From contig JALUKS010000032.1 of assembly GCA_027056465.1 (NCBI GenBank), forward strand, positions 1 to 5,317: 5,317 bases of DNA, in the 5' to 3' direction. This DNA is from Sulfurimonas sp. (GTDB lineage: Bacteria > Campylobacterota > Campylobacteria > Campylobacterales > Sulfurimonadaceae). Under the pieces are notes generated by a model. It saw only the letters and a program-made list of their open reading frames with translations. It searched no databases and was not told the DNA's origin. The position numbers and the translations under genes are program-made. This document shows positions 1 through 5,317 of this stretch, one piece after another (within the stretch, counting starts at the first letter, position 1; every line of letters begins with the position of its first letter).

Positions 1-137
1 AAGATGAAGCTTATTATTGTTTTTGTAGTTCTGATAGAATTAGTAAATTAAGAGAGGAACAAAAAAAATTATGATTACCTACTAAGTATGATGGAAATTG
101 TAGATTTTTATCAAAAGAAGAAATAAAAAAGCATATT
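1..137 (+). pseudogene. gltX: Broken internal fragment of glutamyl-tRNA synthetase
   Basis: Read from base 3, this stretch encodes a segment typical of glutamyl-tRNA synthetase, which charges tRNA(Glu) with glutamate. Visible are AYYCFCSSDR, then KLREEQKKL, a TGA stop at 72-74, then LPTKYDGNCRFLSKEE. Family members carry the same run of blocks (CFC, then LREEQ, then a G-L-P type turn, YDG and CR.L) about 100-150 residues from the N-terminus. The TGA falls where the family often has glycine, so one GGA-to-TGA change would explain it. After SKEEIKKH the similarity stops: the expected V-I-R-L/F-K continuation is absent in all three plus-strand frames, and an unrelated sequence follows in the same frame. 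The 5' part lies outside the window. Hand counts give about 27% G+C for bases 1-60 and 22% for 61-120. This is most likely a dead fragment left by recombination. GluQ, the tRNA-modifying paralogue, is the main alternative identity. The right boundary is approximate. Confidence 0.72.
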
Positions 138-740
138 ATTTATTGGGAAGATATTATTTATGAAGTTAGAAATAAAGGGCTAGATAAGGCAAATATTTTT
201 ATAAATGAGTTTTGTAAAATTTTGGATTACAGATGGTTTTATTATGAAGATATAAAATTTTCTAAATCCGAAATACAATTAATGAAGCCACATACAACAA
301 ATAAAGGATATGAAATGTTATCAAATTCAAATGTACCAAGTCTTGTAAGTAAATTATTTAATATAGTAGAAAATGTAAAAGTGGAAGTAAAAAAAGATAA
401 AGCTTCTGTTGAACAATATCCAGATTTTTATGGATATTATGTAAAAGAGAAACAAATACCTAATGAATGGGATGTATGGTTTGGTGTTGATTTTGAAATA
501 TGGGCAAGTGGAAGATCCCCATTGACAATACAAATAAATTCAGACAATGATGAAGATATTCCTAAAATACAGAAATTGTGTGGTTCTGAAAAATTTGAGT
601 ATAAAAATGAAGTTGAGAATGAAGAAGTGATTATCACTACATTTATTGAGTTAGATAAAAATTTGTTTGAAAATAGCAATAAAAATATTGCCGAAGCTTT
701 AGAAATAAGAATCCATGAAATAATTGATAAAATAAAATAA
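138..740 (+). pseudogene. C-terminal remnant of a PD-(D/E)XK nuclease-like protein, headless
   Basis: The frame stays open from just after the TGA at 72-74 to the TAA at 738-740, giving about 200 residues of non-GltX sequence. No ATG or GTG start lies in this frame before the protein body. The first usable start is a TTG at 222 (172 residues from there), and it has no purine-rich ribosome binding site before it. The layout is an acidic/aromatic segment (IIYWEDIIYEV, then RWFYYEDIKFS), a helical stretch, a segment with YGYY, WFGVDFEIWA and SPLTIQI, and a charged C-terminal helix. That combination (Y-G-Y-Y, W-x-G-x-x-F-E-x-W, S-P-L) recalls the C-terminal half of large PD-(D/E)XK nuclease-superfamily proteins. 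The nuclease motif itself is not here, so any such activity is presumably lost. Identity is from pattern memory and is tentative. It is very AT-rich and sits directly upstream of a WYL regulator, a pairing compatible with a decayed defence or accessory locus. A short real gene starting at TTG 222 remains possible. Confidence 0.42.
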
Positions 741-746
741 TCAAAA

Positions 747-1673
747 ATGGCATACAAACACGACTACGATAAAATCTTAACAAGACTAACCATAATCCTC
801 TCTAAGCTAAACGATGGCGAAGCTCTTTCTGTCAAAGAGTTAGCAAAAGAGTTTAACACTAGCGATAGAACAATCCAGCGAGATTTTAATGAGCGTTTAG
901 TCTCATTTCCAATTTATCAAGAAAATAAAAAATGGAAAATGCAAGAGGGGTTTCGAGTTGAAAAAACTAAATCTCTTGAGGATGAACTAGTTCTTGACAT
1001 CATTGAAAAAATCACTGAAGGTATTGGTGGTAAGTTTTCTACAAAAGCACATAAACTTCTCTCAAAAATTAAAAACGAAGATTTTAATCCCATCTACACA
1101 AAACTCAATATTGAAGATATAAGCGATAAATTTAGGGATATTCAGATTTTAGAAACTGCTATTAGAGAGCAAAAAGAGGTGCAATGTTCTTATGATGATG
1201 AAAAACAAGATGTTTACACTACAACTATTCAACCACTAAAAATAGTAAATTTTGAAGGGTTTTGGTATCTTATTGCTCTGAGATGTGAGACATTCAAAAA
1301 ATACTATCTAAAAAATATCTCTCATCCGATTATGACAGATACTACATTTGAAAAAGAGAGTGAATTAGATACTTTACTCGATAAATCCATATCTATTTGG
1401 TTTCAAAGAGATATAGAACCCTTTGTAGTAAAACTGTTTGCAGATAAATCAGCTACAAAATATTTCAAACGCCGACCCATTCCAACACAAATAGTTGAGT
1501 CGCTAGATAGTGATGAGACTATGGAATTTAGTGTTACAATTACCCATGAGATGGAGATACTACCAATCATTAAATATTGGATACCCCATCTTTTTGTGAT
1601 TGAACCTCAGTGGATTCAAGAGATTATTCAAGAAGATTTAGCAATTTACACTGAAAGATTACATCAATTTTAA
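747..1673 (+). CDS. HTH-WYL domain transcriptional regulator
   Basis: A 308-residue intact protein with the standard layout of WYL regulators. An N-terminal winged helix-turn-helix of DeoR/HTH_11 type spans about residues 8-70, with SVKELAKEFNTSDRTIQRDF as the recognition region. A WYL domain spans about 133-197, with the eponymous W173-Y174-L175 inside GFWYLIAL and the Q-P-L strand before it. A C-terminal WCX-type domain spans about 223-305 (EPFVVKLF through EIIQEDL). WYL domains bind ligands, in several cases nucleic acid or nucleotides, and switch DNA binding. Family members often control phage-defence or DNA-damage genes. The ATG at 747 is chosen because MxxxHDYDKILTRL is a usual family N-terminus. 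There is no Shine-Dalgarno sequence. The gene begins 6 bases after the upstream remnant, with TAAAAT boxes at 728-733 and 733-738 that could give a nearly leaderless message. The targets are unknown, and the original partner may be the truncated gene upstream. Confidence 0.9.
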   Translation: MAYKHDYDKILTRLTIILSKLNDGEALSVKELAKEFNTSDRTIQRDFNERLVSFPIYQENKKWKMQEGFRVEKTKSLEDELVLDIIEKITEGIGGKFSTKAHKLLSKIKNEDFNPIYTKLNIEDISDKFRDIQILETAIREQKEVQCSYDDEKQDVYTTTIQPLKIVNFEGFWYLIALRCETFKKYYLKNISHPIMTDTTFEKESELDTLLDKSISIWFQRDIEPFVVKLFADKSATKYFKRRPIPTQIVESLDSDETMEFSVTITHEMEILPIIKYWIPHLFVIEPQWIQEIIQEDLAIYTERLHQF

Positions 1674-1679
1674 TACGAT

Positions 1680-2033
1680 TTAAAACTTTTTTAAAAGTTC
1701 AAGATGTGTATAATCAATTTTCTTTTTTATAAAATAAACAATAGCCCTATACTCTTGATTTTCTGCAATTACTATAATACTTCGTCTATCATAATGTTCA
1801 GGATAGCCCTCTAACATATCAAGTTTTGTTAAGATTATTTCATCAATTTTGTAAAGTTCACCCTCGATATTATGTCCATTTCTTGTATCATTTATGATGT
1901 AAGGGTATGCTTTAATGATATTTACCATTGGAAATTTATCTTTAGTTGTTACTTGTGCAATAAATTTTGCATCTTCTAAAAAATAATGATTGCTAAATCC
2001 TCGTTTTAATGTACCATATACAAATACATACAT
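1680..2033 (-). CDS. Gamma-glutamylcyclotransferase-fold (AIG2/GGCT-like) protein
   Basis: A 117-residue single-domain protein, the usual length for bacterial members of the GGCT/AIG2 fold. The N-terminus MYVFVYGTLKRG carries the diagnostic Y-G-T-L loop (residues 6-9), which binds the glutamyl moiety. The segment LDMLEGYPEHYDRR supplies the expected catalytic acid, E75, followed by the conserved G-Y-P and Y-x-R. NIEGELYKI (about 55-63) matches the conserved G-x-L/V-Y-x-I strand. Characterised relatives cyclise gamma-glutamyl amines or dipeptides to 5-oxoproline in the cytoplasm; the substrate here cannot be read from sequence. The start is supported by AAAGGA five bases upstream. The gene is divergent from metG and converges on the WYL gene with only 6 bases between the stops, so it appears to be its own transcription unit. 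Base composition is low in G+C like the region to its left. Confidence 0.88.
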   Translation of the reverse strand: MYVFVYGTLKRGFSNHYFLEDAKFIAQVTTKDKFPMVNIIKAYPYIINDTRNGHNIEGELYKIDEIILTKLDMLEGYPEHYDRRSIIVIAENQEYRAIVYFIKKKIDYTHLELLKKF

Positions 2034-2038
2034 ATTTA

Positions 2039-2044
2039 TCCTTT
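2039..2044 (-). promoter_or_regulatory. Ribosome binding site of the GGCT-like gene
   Basis: The minus strand reads AAAAGGATAAATATG. An AAAGGA Shine-Dalgarno sequence lies five bases before the ATG at 2033-2031. It confirms the start, which also puts the Y-G-T-L motif at the usual distance from the N-terminus. Confidence 0.75.
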
Positions 2045-2101
2045 TGTTTTGAATATAAAAGTTTATACCTTTACATTGACATCTTTATGTCTGTTTATTT
2101 A

Positions 2102-2143
2102 AGTATCAGAGAATATTTTCTGCAATACTAAAGTAAAGTATTG
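2102..2143. repeat. Overlapping inverted repeats upstream of metG
   Basis: Two hairpins share one arm. The downstream one is a perfect 7-base inverted repeat, CAATACT (2123-2129) with AGTATTG (2137-2143), around a 7-base centre. The upstream one pairs AGTAT (2102-2106) with ATACT (2125-2129) and, inside it, CAGAGAA (2107-2113) with TTTTCTG (2116-2122), with one G-T pair, a 2-base bulge and only two bases at the centre. The ATACT arm can take part in only one of them at a time. The right arm overlaps the proposed metG -35 box, so a DNA operator is the simpler reading. If transcription begins upstream, an RNA switch is possible. Confidence 0.45.
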
Positions 2144-2170
2144 ATAAATCTAAGACTATTTAGATAAAAT
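2141..2170 (+). promoter_or_regulatory. Candidate sigma70 promoter of metG
   Basis: TTGATA (2141-2146) and TAAAAT (2165-2170) are separated by 18 bases. Transcription would begin near 2177, about 23 bases before the TTG start and just upstream of the ribosome binding site. TAAAAT-type -10 boxes are common in Campylobacterota, while their -35 boxes are weakly conserved, so the -10 call is firmer than the -35 call. It was found by eye in AT-rich DNA, where chance matches are frequent. Confidence 0.45.
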
Positions 2171-2186
2171 AACATCAATATATTTG

Positions 2187-2192
2187 ACAGGA
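2187..2192 (+). promoter_or_regulatory. Ribosome binding site deciding the TTG start of metG
   Basis: ACAGGA lies seven bases before the TTG at 2200-2202. No ATG or GTG lies in frame between here and the start of conserved MetRS sequence, and the residues following TTG (SKYITTPIYYVNG) are the normal MetRS N-terminus. TTG is therefore the start codon. Confidence 0.72.
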
Positions 2193-2199
2193 CAAAAAA

Positions 2200-4155
2200 T
2201 TGAGTAAATACATAACAACACCTATCTATTACGTAAACGGAGAGGCTCACATTGGGCATGCTTACACAACTTTTATCGCAGATACTACTGCGAGATATGA
2301 GCGCTTGAAAGGGAACGAAACTTTCTTTTTAACTGGTACTGATGAACATGGTCAAAAGATAGAAGAGTCAGCACAGAAAAATGGTAAACCTACACAAGAG
2401 TTTGCAAACGAGATAAGTGCCACTTTTAAAAATCTTTGGGATGAGTTTGAGATAAGCTATAGCAAGTTTATCCGTACAACAGACAAAGATCATATGGCTG
2501 GCGTTCAAAAAGCATTTCTCAAGATGTTTGATAAGGGCGATATTTATAAAGACTTCTATGAGGGTCACTACTGCGTTAGTTGTGAGACATTCTTTCCTGA
2601 AACGCAACTTGTTGATGGTGAGTTTTGTCCTGATTGTGGGCGAACAACTAGCATTGTAAAAGAGGAGAGCTACTTCTTTAAACTCTCTGAGTATGAAGAT
2701 AAACTCTTAAAACATTATGAAGAGAACCCTGATTTTATCATGCCGCGTTCACGTGCAAATGAGGTCAAAAACTTCGTAAAAGGTGGACTTCGTGACCTCT
2801 CTGTCACTCGTACATCTTTCACTTGGGGTGTTAAAATGCCTGAGTCTCTTCATGATGATAAGCACGTTATGTATGTTTGGCTCGATGCCCTACTCAACTA
2901 TGTAACTGCATTAGGTTATGGCAAAGATGATGCAAATATGGACTTTTGGCCAGCATCTACTCACTTCGTGGGAAAAGATATTCTCCGTTTTCATGCTATC
3001 TACTGGCCTGCGTTTTTAATGAGTCTTGATTTACCTCTCCCTAAAACTATTGGTGCGCATGGTTGGTGGACTCGTGATGGCGAAAAGATGTCTAAGTCAA
3101 AAGGCAATGTTGTCTCTCCTAAAGAGGTTTCAGATGCTTATGGTGTTGAAAATCTTCGCTACTTTATGCTTCGTGAAGTGCCATTTGGTCAAGATGGAGA
3201 CTTCTCACAACGTGCATTTATAGACCGTATAAACTCTGAACTCTCAAACGACTTAGGAAATCTTCTCAATCGTATCATCGGTATGAGTGGTAAATACTCT
3301 GCGTTTGAGATAGATAGTGTCGATGTCGCCAAGTATCACACTAAAGAGCTTGGGGCGATGAACAGAGTTCTTGACTCTCTTGATGGCTATATGAGTGAGA
3401 TGCAAACGCATAGATATTTGGAAGAGTTGTGGAGACTTTTCTCTATCGGTAACACGGCTATTACAGAGCATGAGCCATGGGTCAAGATAAAAAATGACAA
3501 AAAAGAGGAAGCACTTGCTACTGTTGCACTTGTTGCCAATATCTTAGCAAAAGCATCTATCATGCTCTCCCCTGTTATGCCTAAAACGACAGCAACTATT
3601 GCTGACGCTTTACACTTTGAGATAAACAATGCAAGTTATAATGAACTCGTAATAGATAAAAAACTTTTAAAACTCTTTACTATTAAAAAAGTGCCACCTC
3701 TCTTTCCTCGTGTTGAAGAGCCACTTATGCAAGAGGCGACACAAGCTGAACCAACTCCTGTAAAAAAAGAGGAGAAAAAAAGTTCTAAGAAAAAAGAGAA
3801 GTTTGAATCAGAGGCAGATTTTGGTGATAACCTTCTAGAGATTGGGCAATTTTTTGAAACAGCACTTAAAGTGGGAACAGTTTTAGAAGCTGAAGAAGTA
3901 CCAAAAAGTAAGAAACTTCTCAAACTCAAAGTAAGCCTTGGTGAAAATGACACACGCCAAATAGTTGCTGGAATCCGTGAGTTTTACTCTGCTGAGTCTC
4001 TTGTGGGTACACAAATCTGTGTCGTAGCAAACTTAAAACCTGCAAAGCTTATGGGTATTATGAGTGAGGGAATGCTTCTTGCTGCTAAGGATGAAGATGG
4101 TCTCTGCTTAGTGAGACCAGAGAAACCTAAAAAGGCAGGCACACCGATTGGATGA
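2200..4155 (+). CDS. metG: Methionyl-tRNA synthetase with fused C-terminal tRNA-binding domain
   Basis: A 651-residue class I synthetase that joins methionine to tRNA(Met) in the cytoplasm using ATP, supplying both initiation and elongation. Signatures in order are the HIGH motif H17-I18-G19-H20; FLTGTDEHG in the Rossmann fold; a zinc knuckle with C125, C128, C143 and C146 (one C-x2-C pair per side, the single-zinc type); the VGKDILRFH strand; the KMSKS loop at 296-300; and a helical anticodon-binding domain from about 360 to 500, with W in EHEPWV at the anticodon-reading position. A lysine/glutamate-rich linker (about 515-540) leads to an OB-fold tRNA-binding domain of Trbp111/EMAPII type (about 546-644), which promotes dimerisation and tRNA grip. 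Length and layout match full-length bacterial MetRS. The start is TTG, backed by a good ribosome binding site. The stop overlaps the next gene's start by ATGA, indicating translational coupling. Expression is probably from the promoter at 2141-2170; no T-box leader is seen. Confidence 0.98.
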   Translation: MSKYITTPIYYVNGEAHIGHAYTTFIADTTARYERLKGNETFFLTGTDEHGQKIEESAQKNGKPTQEFANEISATFKNLWDEFEISYSKFIRTTDKDHMAGVQKAFLKMFDKGDIYKDFYEGHYCVSCETFFPETQLVDGEFCPDCGRTTSIVKEESYFFKLSEYEDKLLKHYEENPDFIMPRSRANEVKNFVKGGLRDLSVTRTSFTWGVKMPESLHDDKHVMYVWLDALLNYVTALGYGKDDANMDFWPASTHFVGKDILRFHAIYWPAFLMSLDLPLPKTIGAHGWWTRDGEKMSKSKGNVVSPKEVSDAYGVENLRYFMLREVPFGQDGDFSQRAFIDRINSELSNDLGNLLNRIIGMSGKYSAFEIDSVDVAKYHTKELGAMNRVLDSLDGYMSEMQTHRYLEELWRLFSIGNTAITEHEPWVKIKNDKKEEALATVALVANILAKASIMLSPVMPKTTATIADALHFEINNASYNELVIDKKLLKLFTIKKVPPLFPRVEEPLMQEATQAEPTPVKKEEKKSSKKKEKFESEADFGDNLLEIGQFFETALKVGTVLEAEEVPKSKKLLKLKVSLGENDTRQIVAGIREFYSAESLVGTQICVVANLKPAKLMGIMSEGMLLAAKDEDGLCLVRPEKPKKAGTPIG

Positions 4156-5165
4156 GACTTGAAAATGTTCTTGCACTTACACGAGGTTCTTTAGTAAATG
4201 AACCTTTTGTAAAAATCTTTACCAATGTTGTCTTTGAAGCAAAAGCAGTCAAACGCGGTGATCTCTTTATGGCGTTTGATGAGTCTGCCATCGAAGAGGC
4301 TATCCTCAATGGAGCTTATGGGATTATATTTTCTAAACCTACACAGATAAGTGATAGTGAAATCGCTTGGATTAAGGTAAAGGATATAGAAGATGCACTT
4401 ATGCGACTTCTGCGTTTTAGGCTTATAGATAAAAAGATAACAGCCTATGAGACGGATGAGATAGTGCTAAAACTTGCTCTTCAAGTTGTAACAGAGCGAA
4501 GTTTTATCGCTGTTTTTGGGGATATTCAAACACTTAGTAAGCAACTATGGTATATTGATGAGAATTCTATTCTACTTTTTTCTCCTGCTCTTTGTGATAA
4601 AAATATTTTTACAAATGTTATAGAACTTCCAAATCAGAGTTGTAAATGTGTCAATATCATTGAGCAGACTCTATTTGAGACTTCATTTATCTGTAACGAT
4701 ATTTTTTATGAACGCCAACTTATCTCGCCTTTTTTTATTCCCTACTTAGAGAGACTTCTCAATCTGTTTAAAAACTTGGAGATAAATTATAGACTTAAAA
4801 AGTTTCCAGTGATAGAACATTTTGAGGCAGTTTTCGTAAATAAAAAGTTAGAGATTAAAGAGTTTGGAACAACTGAAAAAGTGCTTATATTTGAAAAAAG
4901 TAGTGAGCTTAGTGAGTCAGAGATAATGTTTTTAGAATCTGAGCTTACATGGGCAAAAACACTCTATATACTCCCCTCCTCTCAACTGTTTATGAAAGAA
5001 AAAGTCAAAAATAGAGAAGATGTTATACTCTATACAAATCAAAATGAGATACTTACAATCTTAAAAGAAAACCATTTTTACTTTGCACTCATAGTTGGAG
5101 TAGAAAAAAGTATACTCGTTAAACCTCAAGTTACACAGACACAACTTACACTTTTTGATATATAA
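4152..5165 (+). CDS. Mur-ligase-like hypothetical protein lacking a recognisable ATP-binding loop
   Basis: A 337-residue protein, shorter than a full MurF (about 450-480). The N-terminus resembles the UDP-sugar-binding domain of MurE/MurF: a strand reading TNVVFEAKAVKRGDLFMAF (24-42) matches the family pattern of D-S-R then G-D-L-F-x-A, and A-I-x-N-G-A-Y-G-I-I-F follows at 50-60. Two family landmarks are gone: the aspartate-serine-arginine is FEA, and the G-x-x-G-K-T/S ATP loop is replaced by FGDIQTLSK (122-130). The rest is not recognisable to me. Four cysteines cluster at 148, 164, 166 and 181. The last residues are QLTLFDI, with QLTLF (331-335) resembling a bacterial sliding-clamp-binding peptide. 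No signal peptide or membrane segment is obvious, so it is probably cytoplasmic. The ATG overlaps the metG stop as ATGA, with a weak AGGCAGG sequence about 12 bases upstream, so it is probably translated by coupling. It may be a pseudoenzyme partner in cell-wall synthesis; function is unproven and the family assignment is moderate. Confidence 0.6.
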   Translation: MRLENVLALTRGSLVNEPFVKIFTNVVFEAKAVKRGDLFMAFDESAIEEAILNGAYGIIFSKPTQISDSEIAWIKVKDIEDALMRLLRFRLIDKKITAYETDEIVLKLALQVVTERSFIAVFGDIQTLSKQLWYIDENSILLFSPALCDKNIFTNVIELPNQSCKCVNIIEQTLFETSFICNDIFYERQLISPFFIPYLERLLNLFKNLEINYRLKKFPVIEHFEAVFVNKKLEIKEFGTTEKVLIFEKSSELSESEIMFLESELTWAKTLYILPSSQLFMKEKVKNREDVILYTNQNEILTILKENHFYFALIVGVEKSILVKPQVTQTQLTLFDI

Positions 5166-5166
5166 T

Positions 5167-5171
5167 AAGGA
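5167..5171 (+). promoter_or_regulatory. Ribosome binding site of the Tat-signal gene
   Basis: AAGGA lies six bases before the ATG at 5178 and only one base after the preceding stop codon. It supports that start and suggests the gene is read from the same message as the two upstream genes. Confidence 0.7.
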
Positions 5172-5177
5172 TAGAAA

Positions 5178-5317
5178 ATGAACCGTAGAACTTTCTTAAC
5201 AACGGCTACTACAGGTGGTGCGGCTCTCGCTTTTGGTGCTTGTAATGAGAGCCATCATCAAGCTATTGACTACTCAAAGCACCCGCAAAAGTCTCATGAA
5301 CAAAAACATATAAATAT
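5178..5317 (+). CDS. Exported protein with twin-arginine signal, 5' part only
   Basis: Only the first 46 residues are in the window. MNRRTFLTT gives a twin-arginine (Tat) motif with R3-R4 followed by T-F-L, then a short, weakly hydrophobic stretch rich in Ala, Gly and Thr (9-21). FGAC ends that stretch at C22. C22 could be a lipid-modified cysteine, although F at -3 departs from the usual L/V/I lipobox. The beginning of the mature part is rich in histidine (H26, H27, H35, H40, H44). Tat export implies folding in the cytoplasm, often around a cofactor, and delivery to the periplasm or the inner-membrane surface. Cofactor-bearing oxidoreductases such as multicopper oxidases have similar N-termini, but nothing here identifies the enzyme. 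The gene starts 12 bases after the upstream stop with a good AAGGA site, so it is probably operonic with metG and its neighbour. The reading frame runs off the window edge. Confidence 0.82.
   Translation, partial: MNRRTFLTTATTGGAALAFGACNESHHQAIDYSKHPQKSHEQKHIN

Noticed and set aside
222..740. A stand-alone 172-residue gene starting at TTG 222.
   Set aside because: There is no ribosome binding site before the TTG, and the same frame is open with coherent protein sequence upstream of it. A truncated remnant explains it better, though it is not excluded.
1684..1699. Palindrome AACTTTTTTAAAAGTT near the convergent gene ends, considered as a bidirectional terminator.
   Set aside because: It has one G-C pair, almost no loop, no following T run on either strand, and lies within the last codons of the GGCT-like gene.
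2052..2067. TATATT and TATAAA on the minus strand as -10 boxes for the GGCT-like gene.
   Set aside because: Both are plausible, but neither has a supporting -35 box and the DNA is AT-rich, so no single promoter can be chosen.
2076..2081. Perfect TTGACA on the plus strand, considered as a -35 box.
   Set aside because: Nothing resembling a -10 box lies 16-18 bases downstream (sequence near 2098-2104 is TTTAAGT). The TTGATA/TAAAAT pair further on fits metG better.
2034..2199. T-box or other metG-specific riboswitch.
   Set aside because: The space is short, no T-box consensus is visible, and the likely transcript start leaves only a leader of about 20 bases.
3636..3953. Minus-strand open frame of 105 residues opposite metG.
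   Set aside because: It is antisense to the conserved metG coding sequence, is serine/phenylalanine-rich as expected for the reverse of lysine/glutamate codons, and has no family resemblance.

Overview
The window looks like a chromosomal segment of a Campylobacterota bacterium, most like Sulfurimonas, Arcobacter or a related genus. This rests on low G+C, A-rich ribosome binding sites, use of TTG starts, TAAAAT-type -10 elements, and the codon style of a methionyl-tRNA synthetase with four zinc-binding cysteines and a fused C-terminal tRNA-binding domain. The genus is inferred; no rRNA is present to settle it.

Left part (1-2033) is an accessory-looking, AT-rich patch. It opens with a broken stub of glutamyl-tRNA synthetase (gltX, 1 to about 137) with an in-frame TGA at 72-74. 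In the same reading frame and with no gap, the stub runs into the C-terminal part of an unrelated protein (to 740) that resembles the tail of PD-(D/E)XK nuclease-family proteins. Six bases later begins an intact HTH-WYL transcriptional regulator (747-1673). A small gamma-glutamylcyclotransferase-fold protein (1680-2033, minus strand) converges on it with a 6-base gap. This part reads as a recombination scar with a surviving regulator.

The divergent intergenic region (2034-2199) holds a good ribosome binding site for the minus-strand gene, a plausible sigma70-type promoter for metG, and overlapping inverted repeats just upstream of and across the -35 box.

Right part (2200-5317) is a higher-G+C, core-looking co-directional operon. 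It contains metG (TTG start), then a gene overlapping it by the ATGA tetranucleotide, then, 12 bases on, the start of an exported protein with a twin-arginine signal that is cut by the window edge. The overlapping gene encodes a Mur-ligase-like protein that seems to have lost its ATP-binding loop and ends in a sliding-clamp-like QLTLF motif.

No complete new system is evident. The items most worth a second look are the gltX/nuclease chimera, the Mur-ligase-like pseudoenzyme with its clamp-like tail, and the alternative hairpins upstream of metG.
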